The notes: generated by a model from the letters alone, not told the origin. A stretch of 64,000 nucleotides of DNA from Pyrus communis (GCF_963583255.1 NC_084808.1:16113725-16177724), one strand, 5' to 3'; shown: positions 46,141 through 57,295, counted from the first letter of the stretch. Translations and numbers: made by a program.

Positions 46141-46689
46141 ATGTTTTCCATCAACAATTACATATAAACACAGTATATCATCTTTGGACAGATATTGCTT
46201 ATATTAGAGTTGCATAGCCAATACATAAAATACAAGGTCAATTTACATGTCTTCAACACTTTTAAGCAGATTCATGTAGCACTATACATTGAGTTGCTTG
46301 AATGACTTGAATAATAAACACTCTTGAGCTGATTATTATCCATTAATTTCAAACAAATCACCTTTAAATTCTTTGAATAATAAACCAAAATAATGATCTA
46401 AACACTTTTGAGCAGATTAGACATTGCAATTTTGTTTAAAATTCATACTATACTTTTTGATTTAGTGTTATAGTAACACATGAATCCATGATTTCTTCTT
46501 GTTGTTCTCTAGCTTTCTTGTAGAATATCCTTCCCGGAAGCATTGAACAAACCATAGCATTACAAATACAATATGGCTTTCACGTACAAGTGATCAATAG
46601 AAGAATTAAAGTGATTAGTATAAGTGTCGTCAGTTTGATTATATGCTTTAATACGAACCCTTGCCTTATTGGAAGGCTCTTATACCAGA

Positions 46690-47244
46690 TGTAAAGATTC
46701 CAAAAGTAACATGCACATGTATAGACATGCATGTGATAATGGGACAATAAGGTTATAGGATTACATGAACTTTATTTATATGTAACAAGGAAGGACTACA
46801 TGCAGATATTCAAAATATAAGGTCTACATAAAACTTACCTGCGCAAGAAGAAGCCATTGCAGAGTTCTAGGTTGTCTTCTACTTCCAGTACTTCAATAAT
46901 ATCTCTCTACTATATGAATAGGGTTTCAGCATATTTGAGAGATTAAGCGTATGGAAGCAGGGACTTAACCATAGTATTTATATCATTAGGGTTTAATCAC
47001 AACTGGCCTATTATTGGTTGTGAAAATCAAACCCTATCACTTAAGTGATTTAGTCCTACCATGATTCTATATCTTTGTAGCGAAACCTATTAGATTTCTT
47101 TGAGTTCAATTGCAAAGGTTAAGATTCCATAATCCTTATTTCACTCAGACTATTAGATTACTTTTACTGTTAACAACTCGATAAACAAATGGCTTACAAC
47201 AAAAGTAATCCAATACATGATTCATTGTCATTCACAACTTTACA
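46690..47244 (-). repeat. Right (5') LTR of copia E
   Basis: 555 bp, the partner of 38040-38593. The primer-binding site lies on its inner side (46688-46676). Confidence 0.9.
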
Positions 47245-47249
47245 CATAC

Positions 47250-48496
47250 CTCATGCCATTACAGGGTGCTGCTTCAGACAGCTAGTTTTGATCAATTTAA
47301 GGGAAAACATTTTGGCCACAAATCATATTTTATGGTGATGCAATTAGACACCCACTTTTCTGAATCTTAAATGGTGTTGCAAAAAATGGTGATTCAAAAA
47401 ATGAAAAAAAATTATTCAAGGGTAACAAGGAAATCTTATACGATTCACTTTCTTATTAGAACATGACCATAAATAAGGTCAAGCTATGAATAATCATTCG
47501 CAAATCATTGGTATTAAGTAAATTTTAGGGGTTGTGCACCCGTCAGAGGTCGAATGTAGGATGTCTAAGTTTACATGTTCGGATTTCTCTATTGTTCGTA
47601 ACTAAATTTAGGGTTTTTCCCCCTGTGGAATAAGAAGGCTTGACATTCACTTCCAATGGAAACATAACCATGATCCATGATGCTATATAGTTTTGTATGC
47701 TTAGTCACATTCTGCATAGTAGGGATCTAATAAAAGCATAGGAGCAAAATGTTGGTTGATTAAGCAAGCTATGTGTCACTTTTTTTATCAACAAGTCGTT
47801 CACGAGATTCGAACTCAGTAACTTCCAGTCTTCGACAAAATAAAAATTGGATGTCGTGATTCGTCCATATTGAATAATGATATATAACATTGGATACAAG
47901 AAAGAGAATGGCAGGTAGAAGAGATTTCTTACTCTTTAATTAGATGCTAAAAGAAGCTTTTGCTTTGACTTGAATTGTGCACCACAATCATAATCCCTAA
48001 TTAATTTGAGGCCATTTATTACCAATAACAAATGGTCTATCTTTATCACCAAACAATATCAAATGGTCAATCTCTTTGAAAAGTTATCCATGTTCTTCTC
48101 CTAAGAACAATTCTGATTTTACCATAGCTAAGTGCTTTCGGTTTCAGCCGTTCTGAAATATCTTTCTTGTCTTTAAAGCAAATAAAATTAGGTGGGAAAA
48201 AAAGAGCAATTTTTTCTTTTTTATTTCCTTTTGGTCAGTAAGTGATTATTTCATTTAACAAAGTCCAAACGCACATCGTGCAAAGACGGTCTAACAAAGA
48301 ATCCAAAAAATGACTAGCATATAGTCACAAACAGGATGCCACTTATACAAGCGAGGGCTGAGAGGTACAAAAACAGCAAATGAAGCCTGAAATTGGTTTG
48401 CAATGCTTTGTGAAAAGCATGTAAACAAGGCAGGGAAGCCATTGAAAGTAGCACTACCATGTCAGCTGACCACATCAGACACTCCTCTCCTGCACG
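47250..48496. other. Intergenic DNA upstream of MIR166
   Basis: No gene was found. The last few hundred bases are likely MIR166 promoter. Confidence 0.45.
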
Positions 48497-48504
48497 TATA
48501 AAAG
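48497..48504 (+). promoter_or_regulatory. TATA box of the MIR166 primary transcript
   Basis: TATAAAAG in the context GCACGTATAAAAGGGCCC lies about 130 bp upstream of the miRNA hairpin and is followed by a C/T-rich leader (48545-48595), a common layout for plant MIR genes transcribed by Pol II. The start would be near 48530. Confidence 0.65.
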
Positions 48505-48614
48505 GGCCCATGAAAACCTGATGCATGGCCAGATCAAAATCTACATTCTTTCTCTCTCCTTCTCTTTTTCTCTCTTCATTCTTTCTTTCTCCATCCCGGT
48601 GGATCAGATGTCTC

Positions 48615-48725
48615 ACAGCATGTTGCGGGGAATGCTGTCTGGTTCGAGACCATTCCTCTGAAACAAAGAACATGAACATCAAATGATCTCGGACCAGGCT
48701 TCATTCCCCCCAACACAAAATGCAG
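48615..48725 (+). ncRNA. MIR166: MIR166 precursor hairpin
   Basis: The 3' arm holds UCGGACCAGGCUUCAUUCCC (+C) at 48689-48709, identical to the canonical 21-nt miR166. The 5' arm holds the star strand GGAATGCTGTCTGGTTCGAG (+A) at 48629-48649, close to known miR166* sequences. The arms (about TGTTGCGGGGAATG... and ...CATTCCCCCCAACA) pair almost fully around a loop of about 38 nt at 48650-48688. By established knowledge, miR166 directs cleavage of class III HD-ZIP mRNAs (PHB, PHV, REV, ATHB8, ATHB15), setting leaf polarity, meristem and vascular pattern. The plus strand is fixed by the mature strand and by the TATA box. The MIR166 family has several loci per genome, and I cannot assign the letter. 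Confidence 0.97.
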
Positions 48726-48857
48726 TACGTTCCTACTCATGGCAATTGATCAGTTAGATATACCCTTTTATCCATCGTTGATCATCAATGTCTGAATTCC
48801 GAGCGTTTTAGACAATCTCGCTGCTTGTTCCATATCATCGATCATGTAAGTATACAT

Positions 48858-48917
48858 CATATAATTTTCTTGTTAACAATCTCCATTCATATAATTTTCT
48901 TGTTAACAATCTCCATT
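48858..48917 (+). repeat. Two perfect 30-bp tandem units downstream of MIR166
   Basis: CATATAATTTTCTTGTTAAC plus AATCTCCATT occurs twice without mismatch, about 150 bp past the hairpin. It is probably within the primary transcript, possibly in an intron (donor-like ATG|GTAAGT-type TGTAAGTA at 48845). Confidence 0.85.
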
Positions 48918-49254
48918 CATTGTTTTGCATCAATAATTGGATTTGAAGGAAAACGAGAATACTTTACTAGAAGAAGAAGATTTTGGTCCGGGCAGGTATG
49001 TATCACAGGACTTACAGTCTGTTCTTTAAAGCAAATCCAACCATGGAAACCCTGGTTTTAGTGAGGAATATACATTAAAGCGTGACTACTTTATTATGGT
49101 TTACATTGCCAGCAGAGTGAAGCATTTGATGACATGAGAACATGAGAATACTTAAATTGTGCAATTGTTAGTTAAAACATTGTTCATATATTATTATTAC
49201 TAAGATTAGAGCTGCAGGATCAATATCTTCTCCTGCTACATCTTTTTCATTTTT

Positions 49255-49350
49255 TCTTTATTTGCTACAAGCAATAGTTAGGAGTGGGGAATTAAACCTA
49301 GAACCTCGAGTGCAGAGGTTTGTAATCCCTTGAACTACAAGCCCCTTGCC
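49255..49350 (-). mobile_element. tRNA-like SINE head, short copy
   Basis: The minus strand reads GGGGCTTGTAGTTCAAGGG (A-box-like), then ACCTCTGCACTCGAGGTTCT and AGGTTTAATTCCCCACTCC (B-box-like), as in tRNA-derived SINEs. It is not a tRNA gene: the anticodon and T arms do not pair properly. Confidence 0.5.
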
Positions 49351-50090
49351 TCCTGCTATTTCAGCTGTTTTTTTTTTCTTCTTTCCAAATGCAATCCTTC
49401 TGCATATTCTATATGTTTCTACCAAATCCGAAAAAAAGTGAGGGGTGTGGGTGTGAAAATATGACTGGAAAGGAAGATACAAAAAACAAAGTTATATATA
49501 TGTTTTTTCATCTTTTAGCAGTTGAACTTTTTTTTCTTTCTTCCAATGTGGCTTTGCTTGTAGGGAGTTACAAAGAATATAATCCAAGTAAGAGCTTTAA
49601 TATTCACTTTATCATGTGTTGCATGAGATGAAAGAGTAAACATCAAAGATATATGAGCTTTGAATTCACTCCTTTTTCACCTTCTGACTGTCATCATAAC
49701 CCCAGCTCCCTTCTAGTCTTTCTGTCTTACACCATATATATATATATATATATATATATGTTTCTCACTTTTCATAAAACCGTGTGGGTCATCAGATCCC
49801 ATCTGTGCATGAAAAAAATCTACACTCAAACTAATTGTTATGTATGTTTACAACCTAATTATCATTTTGTCTAGTGATACTTTATTTTATTGGAGGCGGT
49901 TTTAAAATAAAAATAACAACTAATTGTATCTTCAGATGTCCTAAATTCAAACCTCATAGACAGTACATTCTTGTTAAATAGAAACTAATTGGATTGCCTA
50001 GGCCAAGAGAGCATAAAACACACAAACTCCAACAATACAACAAAAACTTCATAAAACAACAAAAGCACCAAGCACAATAATGCAACAACA
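49351..50090. other. Intergenic DNA with a (TA)n microsatellite
   Basis: (AT)n runs at about 49733-49759. No gene was seen. Confidence 0.5.
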
Positions 50091-50245
50091 AACCCAAAGG
50101 GCGAAAATATATTGGCCCGATAACTGTGGCTTACCACCAGTTGTTCTTTTTTTTTTTTTTTTTTTTTTTAAAGGGCGAAAATATATCAGCCCCCGAAAGG
50201 GATGGATAACCGTGATTTGTCACCAGTTGTCCCTTTTTTATTACA
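50091..50245 (+). mobile_element. Two SINE 3' tails in tandem
   Basis: AAAGGGCGAAAATATAT occurs at about 50096 and 50170. Each is followed by a form of GATAACTGTGGCTTACCACC or GATAACCGTGATTTGTCACC, then AGTTGT and a T run (about 22 T at 50147-50169). These match the 3' ends of the SINE copies at 35.5 and 57.0 kb. Confidence 0.6.
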
Positions 50246-52805
50246 AAGTCCACGTCACTAGCAAAGGAAAAAAAATATAGAAGATAGAGCAAACCTAAAA
50301 AGTTTCAGTCTCAAACGATCCAACTACGCATAAACAGCTTCACCCCACCAATGAATAGCTATTATATGCTCTGCACTTACCATGTGGTTTCATTTAATAC
50401 CGTCACAAATCCTAGACTTAAAAGCCATACTCATGAAACTGTACTCATATGTTTCTGAAACTGGGAATTGTCATAGTGGTCTGGCACGAACCTTGAAGTT
50501 CACAAGCCACATGAATATTGTGAGAACAATAATTTGCCATATTATCTGCTGGGGGAGTATGTATGTGTGTAGTGTTGGATTCAGGATTTTAATATTGGGT
50601 GATGCCAATATAAAAGTTTAAAAAAAAAAATTGAACAGTATGCTAATCAATGATGATTTTGGCTTGTAACATCGTTCTATAGTTCTGATTTCTACACATA
50701 TCTATTAATCAAAACAAGAACCTATATCAATTGATGAAGCCAAAAAATATATGAACTAAACAACACATGATGCAAACAATATAAAAAATCATAACAAATT
50801 AACAATAACTACAATCTATTATTAATTTAGTATTCTATATGATTAACTTAAACTAAAATAGAAAACTTATTTATATTTAGAATTAGGGGATTAAGTGGTG
50901 GTGGAGAAAAGTGAATCAGGTGGTAGTCGTGGAAAGGAGACAAGTGGTGGTGGCGGAGAAAAGACTGGTGGTGGCTTGGGGGCTGGTTGGGTGGGGATAA
51001 CCAATTAGCCAATTAGGGAATTGAAATTGGAAAAGTGAATGAAATTGGATTGGGTGAAGTGAAGTCTGGAGGTCAGGGGTAATAGAAACAGTCGTTCGAA
51101 CGTCTCTTTCTTTTTTTAATTCTTTTTATTTTATTTGTTTGAATTTAAAGGTTGAGGCTCGCACATGGCTTAATAAGAAGGTTGGGTTTTATTTTATTTT
51201 ATTTTTAAATGGTTTGGTTAAAAATGACATCATTATGGTCAAGTCATTTTAAAAAAAAAAAGAGGTCTTCTTCTTCTCCTTATGATTTGCAAAGCCTGCA
51301 GTGCAGCCTTCAGTACTCTTCTCCTCCATTGCATGCTCGAACTTGAGTGGTTCTTGGAGGTCTTCACAACCATTTATCCGGGTTTCCAGGTGGTCTCAGG
51401 ACCAGCTAGGTCCCTTAATAGATCTGGCCATGTATGTGCGTGTGTACACTTCCTAATAATAAAGTTCCAAATTGAAGCACTCAATGTGTGGGATTAAATA
51501 TCAAAATGCTTGATTATAAAAAATTAAAAAAAATGTCAAAAAAATGTACTTACACCTGACACATTACGTCAAATTCTCTCTCAAAAGTATTAGATATAAG
51601 ATTTACTGTATATAATGTGCTCCACTCAGATAGTTTGTGATAACACACTAGTTTTTTTTTTTTTTTTTCCTTAATTCTTACCTATCCCTAATTAGCTAGT
51701 CATTTCAAACGTAATCAGCTTCTAGTTCTATCATCACATGAAAGTTCAAGTCTCAATGTACTATCATAGATTTTGTAGACAATCATCAGGCATCAACAGA
51801 TAGGAAAAATAATCATGCATTAACCTTTTCATTGATTTTGGCATCCCATAATTCATCCGTACAATCGTGAGAATTAACATGAATTACTACAATTTGAATC
51901 CTTAGATACGATGGCAGTGTCACAAAACAAAATCATAGATTCATACATTGTGTTATGATCGATGTACTTTGTAATCCCCAGAGGAGGTCAAAAGAGAAGG
52001 AGAGACATCTTGAGTATGCGAGGATAAAAAGTAATTCCTATGCTCGATAAAGCCATTTGGAAATTTTGCCCTAATTGGAAGATGGGTTCCCATATACTTT
52101 TGTGTGCTTTTTTGTGATTGACCATTTAAAAATCCTATAGTGTTATTTGAAAAGTCAATTTTAATAGAGTGAAAGAGAGAATTTTGTTAAGCATCACTAT
52201 CATAATTTTTTTGAAAACGCAAGGTTGTTTTCGCCCCTAGAACCTCTTTTCAACGGTTGAATTGTGTTAGGGCCCAAAAATCTTACTTACAAGTCCAGTC
52301 ATATCTCAACTTCCAATTATCGTAATCTATATAAAAGTGTGAAATCGAGAGATATGTGAATTTACGATCAGCTATGTCAATATAATAAATATTTATAAAT
52401 TGACGTTTGTATAATCACCACAAACCTATGCAAATTCATGCATATTTATCATGCTAAGTCATTCTACGATGTTAACATTGTAAATAAATAATGTCAACCA
52501 CGCTACATGCTAAAGTGGGCCTATGCCACATTAGGGCATGCCAAGTGGATCGTGGTTGCACCAAAAGTCCAAACTCATAGTCTTTGGCTTCAGGCAGGCA
52601 AGTTTGAGATAGAACAAATCAAGCTTTTCTTTCCCTTACAAACCAAATAGGATGCTTAGGAAAAAAAAAAAAAAGGAAAAAGAAAACCCAAAACCCACGA
52701 CTGAGCTGTCTATATGATTACGTTCAAACATAGAGCCACGCGCCTCATTAATGGGGAAAAAGGAACCCTTTCCTTTCCAAACTTATAGAAAAACAAGAAA
52801 GGAAA
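50246..52805. other. AT-rich intergenic DNA, no gene seen
   Basis: A GGTGGTGG-rich patch lies at 50895-50990 and homopolymer runs at 51250 and 51650-51668. No coding frame, RNA gene or paired terminal repeat could be supported. Confidence 0.45.
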
Positions 52806-53150
52806 TTAAGGAGGAGGGTTGCCAAAAGGGAGTTTGTGGACACTAACGCTAGAAGAAGACGCTCTGGGCAATATGTTTAACCTAGTCTTCGCGAGGCTAG
52901 TAACATTTTTTGACGTTACACCAAAGAGGAATGCTATAGCTGCACCCACGGAAAGAATAAGAGAAGACTTGGCCAAAAATAGAAGAAAGGAAACCAAGGG
53001 ATTCCTAGGTGAAACTGGAAAGGATCCTTCCGCCTATAAAATGAGGGGACACAACAAGAACGAGGAGGAGAGGGGACTAAGGCAAGACCGCACCAAACAG
53101 AGCAAGCTTTCTCTAAGTGCAGAAAACCTTAGTTCTTGAGGAAGAAGCTT
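52806..53150 (+). other. Unrecognised segment with promoter-like signals
   Basis: An open frame of 106 codons (52819-53139, ending LSLSAENLSS) shows no domain that I recognise. A TATA-like CCTATAAAAT at 53033 followed by purine-rich DNA resembles the R region of plant LTRs. It may be a fragment of a retrotransposon LTR. No second copy is visible in the window. Confidence 0.25.
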
Positions 53151-53464
53151 TCCTCACGTTATGGGATTTCTTTAAGTTTCCAGTAGGCTTCCTTAGTCAC
53201 AACAAAATATTTCCTGAGTATTAAGAATCCTAGATTAGCCACCCTTAAACCATGCAAGTAAGCACATGCTTTCTCTCTCATGCTAAACTAGTGAATTTTT
53301 AGTTTCCACACCATGCTTCTCATACAAGTTACAATTTATGTATCATGCAATCAATTGCTAAATTGGAGACATTAATTCAACAGGAATACTTTCTAAGATA
53401 TGCTAATTTTTTTTGAAGTATTTCAGGCACTACAACAAGAGTGGCTTAATGTGTCGAAGATATA
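53151..53464. other. Intergenic DNA, no gene seen
   Basis: No feature could be supported. Confidence 0.35.
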
Positions 53465-54013
53465 TTCTTCTAAACTCAATTGTTGCTTCAAAAACTGAAT
53501 ATCAAAGAGCATGCCTTCAATCACAACATCAAGTTGCATTTTACCATTGAGCATGTCCATGAGACATTTGGAATCTGACTCAACCTGACAACCTCAAAGC
53601 CCTTGTCAATACAAGCCATCATCGCCACTCGTATCACTTTCGTCTCTGCCATTAAATTAGACTCATAAAGCAAGTCACCTCCGCCACTTGCCCCCTGAAA
53701 AATGCTCGCAAAATCTCGTGCCACCCATCCAAAGCCACCTCGTCTTGACTCCTTGATCCAAGCTCCATCACAGTTGACTTTAATTGTACGAAAAGGTGGT
53801 CGTGCCCAACTGGCAAGTAGAAAAGTACTCACCGGAGCACCCCTTACCTTGTCTATACACGGGACCTCCCCTTTCTTCAAATCTTCAAACTCACACCTTT
53901 GCTTTCTCAATAGCATTATAGATTCCATGGGCTCCACAATTTTCCTTTCAAATACTAAGGAATTCCTAGACTTCCAGATCCTCGACAAACCAAAGACCAC
54001 CCATTTCATATAG
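53465..54013 (-). pseudogene. LINE RNase H-like domain remnant
   Basis: The minus strand reads MKWVVFGLSRIWKSRNSLVF, then IKVNCDGAWIKESRRGGFGW, VARDFASIFQGASGG and LMAETKVIRVAMMACIDKGF. This is the plant L1-type LINE C-terminal RNase H-like (RVT_3) domain, with the catalytic-type aspartate in NCDGAW and a glutamate in AETK. After EVV a frameshift moves the expected ESDSKCLMDMLNGKMQLDVV into another frame. No functional protein results. Confidence 0.75.
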
Positions 54014-54639
54014 CTTTACGGATCTTCATGAGGATATACAAAACTTGAATTTAACAAATAATCAAAGATTAGACAAGGATAATTTTGATAACTTTTTGTT
54101 GTTTTTATTTTAATTTGTTTTTACTATAATAGATGGTGGAAATTAAAAGATTGCAATCGTAATAGAGTTGGAGGGTTGAAAGATAAGGATTGAGAATTCT
54201 GATAGATATGCCTACATGATAGAGATTGAAAGATTGTAGGGATAGTTACCACTGATGCCCAAATCTAACTCGACCAAAAGGTCCCCAACATATTGGTGGC
54301 TCCATTGTGAACCAGGTCGCAACTCTGATTCAATGACTCTAAGATCTACAAGAAACACTACCGGGAGTAACAACGTCTCAGAGGAAGCAGGTGAGGCTGC
54401 TCCCAAGCTGAACAAACCTCAGCTTGAGGAGCAGCAACAGGAAAGCCAAGAGAACTTGGAAGAGTATGCCATGCCAGACATCATTGCTACTATTCGTGCT
54501 TTGGGCTTTCATGCTTTGGGAAAATCTCAAAAGGAGACCGCCTCGTAAAATCCCAACCTGTATCAGATCAATCATTTCCTTAAAAAAAAAAAAACAAAAG
54601 AAAAAAAAGGAGGCTATAAGCTAACTTGACGGTGAATAC
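54014..54639 (+). other. Segment interrupting the LINE, possibly retroelement gag leader
   Basis: An open frame (54255-54548) contains MTLRSTRNTTGSNNVSEEAG, a Q/E-rich stretch and IIATIRALGFHALGKSQKE. It is preceded by ATTGGTGGCTCCATTGTGA. The start and composition recall gag leaders of Ty3/gypsy elements, but I cannot assign it. An A-run follows at 54580-54610. Confidence 0.25.
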
Positions 54640-54920
54640 ACCTCTAGAAATCCATCTCTGTATAATTTTCTGCACCATATCTTCAGGCAACGCCATTTTC
54701 GAAAAACTCTGAAACAACACAATCAACATTAGAAATGTGAGCATCACCAATAGTTTCAATTAAAGGGCCATTTAGAACTCACAAATCCTTTCAAAACTTC
54801 ACACTCTCTCCCCTAACAATTCTCCAAGTCATGCCTCTTTTTAGAAGATTAGCTCCATCTAGAATCCATTTCCTATTGAAGCAGATTTTGGACTTTGAAG
54901 AACCTAGGTAAAGTAATAAT
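54640..54920 (-). pseudogene. LINE fragment upstream of the RNase H part
   Basis: The minus strand reads ICFNRKWILDGANLLKRGM, TWRIVRGESVKF, then VLNGPLIETIGDAHISNVD with a stop. This is the region after RT in plant L1-type LINEs (typically LLKRGMRWRVGNG.SVKFW). Its order and strand fit the RNase H piece at 53465-54013 and suggest one LINE broken by the insertion at 54014-54639 and by deletion of the zinc-finger region between. Confidence 0.6.
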
Positions 54921-55440
54921 AAAAAGATTTTCTATGAAGCAATATTAGGGAAAATAAGAAATTGTTCACTCTCGACCATTCGAGTACCAGTTTTTACTAG
55001 CCCACCGTCACCAGTGTCATACCATGGCAGCCATGGAAATTGAGTACCAGGCTACCAGCCATCATTGGCCGGCCGTCGCTGATATCGCACCAAGACAACC
55101 ATGGAAATGAGGAGGAGGCTAAACGATTTTGATGGTTTAAAGGCCAGGATGGAATCAATGGGGAATAAAGAAATGTAAGCCATTATATTTCTTTTAACCA
55201 TTTGGATTAGAAGTCTTGTATCGTATTCACTCAAAAAAACAAACCGAGGATCCAAATCCATATGAAAAACCCTATAAACACGTTATTTATTCACTTGTAT
55301 TTTCTTCCATGCACAACTATATCACTGGTGGAGCTGGAGCTACACCCACGACTAAGGTAGGTTGTAGCATAGGGAGCTTTAGTTTGAACTCTTGCTAATA
55401 GTTTATGTATTAGCCTACTTTGACCTATTATACTTATATA
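54921..55440. other. Intergenic DNA, no gene seen
   Basis: Some similarity of 55320-55390 to 61860-61915 (GGCGGAGCC / TAGCATAGG...GAG...TTTAGTTTG) hints at a shared dispersed repeat. Nothing else was seen. Confidence 0.35.
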
Positions 55441-55446
55441 TAGCTA

Positions 55447-56165
55447 CTAGTACAAAAAATACTTTGCGCGATGCAGGTCCTTCGTAGCGTAAAGTCAAAA
55501 AACGTCGCGCAAAAATTAGTCCAACGAACCTTCATCGTGCACCAATGGTCGCGCCAAGGCATTGAAAGCAGGGTTTGCGCAATGAGCACAAAACCACTTG
55601 GCGCGACGTATGTTATTCATCACGCAAAGTATCTTTGCGGGACGTAGGGAGTGCATCGCGCAAAGTATCTTTGCGTGACGTATGTTACTTCTTCGTTGCG
55701 CAAACCCTTTTTTTTTTAATTTAATTTTTAATAAATATTGTAATTAAATTCTAAACAATAATTAATAAACAAAAAAAAAAGTATTTAATTATAAAATATT
55801 TAAAAATGTACATACAAGATCTCCGAACAAAAAAGAAAAAACTACAAGAAGTAGTCTTCTAGGTTTTATACATCATCCTACTGGGTACCAATTGGGCGAA
55901 GTGGCTGGGAGGTCGAAGGTGGAGTAAGATCAGGTGCTGGCATCAGGATTTAGAGGTCGGACATCTGTAAGGCCCGTACAATCATACTCATTTGCTCACC
56001 CTGGGCCCTCATCTGCTCGCCCTGGGCCACAAGCTGAGCTTTTATGGTTGTCACTCCCTCCTTTAAGGCATCTGTTTACGCAACATAACCGAAATAAGTA
56101 CCAGTCCAACTATGTCTTGTGCATCATCGCCTACATTTTGAGGGACAGAAAAATCCACTAAACCA
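55447..56165 (-). mobile_element. Terminal fragment of a second CACTA-like element
   Basis: The left end (GTACAAAAAATACTTTGCGC) is followed by 250 bp dense in 'TTTGCGCGACGTATG'-like direct and inverted copies, the subterminal repeats typical of plant CACTA elements. Beyond it, the minus strand (about 56075-55845) reads LKEGVTTIKAQLVAQGEQMR and AQGEQMSMIVRALQMS with stops further on, like the coiled C-terminus of CACTA transposases. The opposite terminal repeat is not seen, so the element is truncated. Confidence 0.5.
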
Positions 56166-56945
56166 ACCTATACAGTTCAACAACAATTAGCTTATGCCAT
56201 TTTTTTAGCCTATGAACATAGAACACCCTCTGCACAAACTCATGTGTTAGCATAAATTGATGAGCACCTGATTTTCTTATGCTACAGTTAAGATATTATG
56301 ATGGGCGTATGTCTGGAATTATTGTTAATTTACATTTGATTTCATACTTATACGTAGTATGATTTTCTGAAAACTATATATGTTTTACGGCGAGAGGTTA
56401 GTATGTTCAGAAAATAAATGTGTTTTATAAACCTTTGTTTTTGCCCAGTCACACCTTCTGTTTTTGCCCCTCTAGGACTTAGTTAAATTCTCTGTGGCGT
56501 ACAAGGAATCTCCAGTGGTTTTGCCATATCCCTAAATAAATATAGGAGCATATTTCCAGTTATGTAATAAGTACCTTAACTAGATCTGACTTCTCTACTT
56601 ATATCGTACTGTCATCTATGCTCTGACTACTTATGTTTTTATGGGTTCTTTCCACTACTGCGCACTCTACTTATTAGCTTAAATAAATGTTAGCTTTAGT
56701 TTAAATTTATCCATATTTTTATATCACGTTCCTTATGGTTTCATCACCTTCGGGTGTTGGCCCGCATGCCTCAACTTCGGTCGGGATGTGTCATCTGTCA
56801 TTGAACTATATTTTGTCTAGGTGGCAAATAAAATGTGGTAACTTAGAAAGAGATGACAATGAGAGATTCTCTCATGCAACCAGTTTATCACGTATTAGTC
56901 GCCTATTAAATGAAGAATTGAACATATAACATACACAAGAGAATT
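56166..56945. other. Intergenic DNA, no gene seen
   Basis: No supported coding signal or repeat was seen. Confidence 0.4.
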
Positions 56946-57165
56946 TCTAGCAGATGAGAGTGCTTAAATCATTTTTGGTAACACAAAGTGGAGCACACTT
57001 GCATTAAGAACTGGAGGTTTTGTGTTCGAAACCTGTTGCTGGTATGGAAGCCAAACTTGTAGCCAAGGGAGACTGAAATTCTTCTATGAGCCTTTCTGAC
57101 TTCCGAAAAAGATGGATAACCATGACTTGTTACTGGTTATTCCATTTTTAAAAAAGAAAAAAAAA
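56946..57165 (+). mobile_element. SINE, longest copy of the family in this window
   Basis: The tRNA-like head has GTGGAGCACACTTGCATT (A-box area) and GTTTTGTGTTCGAAACCTG (B box). The body contains GGGAGACTGAAATTCTTC and ATGAGCCTTTCTGACTTCCG. The 3' end is GATGGATAACCATGACTTG...CTGGTTATTCCATTTTT with an A tail. It matches 35.5 kb (minus) and 50.1-50.24 kb (plus) in the 3' half. Confidence 0.7.
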
Positions 57166-57295
57166 CTGTGACAATTTCACCGTTTGTCATCTTCCTGAAG
57201 CACCCAATCTCACAAAAAGGGACAAAGGAATGTCTCCCTCTTACTCCCCAACAGTGAAAAGCATCACAAAAACCAGCAATCTTACCCTCAATTTT

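Larger units (their letters stand above)
38035..47249 (-). mobile_element. Copia element E: full-length, decayed, split by a CACTA element
   Basis: LTRs are at 38040-38593 (3', 554 bp) and 46690-47244 (5', 555 bp), minus orientation, flanked by CATGC (38035-38039) and CATAC (47245-47249), one mismatch in the 5-bp target duplication. The LTRs differ at roughly 40-45 positions (about 8%) by eye, so it is clearly older than copia D. The primer-binding site reads TGGTATAAGAGCC (46688-46676), one change from the usual form, and a purine-rich tract (AAGTGGGAGAA) precedes the 3' LTR at 38604-38594. A CACTA element is inserted in gag at 42939-45786. Without it the element is about 6.4 kb. Confidence 0.92.

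Noticed and set aside
48314..48682. 122-codon minus-strand open frame opposite MIR166
   Set aside because: It is the antisense of the MIR166 leader and hairpin; its composition follows the CT-rich leader and it has no recognisable domain.
57011..57060. tRNA gene suggested by GTGTTCGAAACC
   Set aside because: Only a B-box-like match is present. The acceptor and anticodon arms do not pair, and the sequence continues into a SINE body with an A tail.
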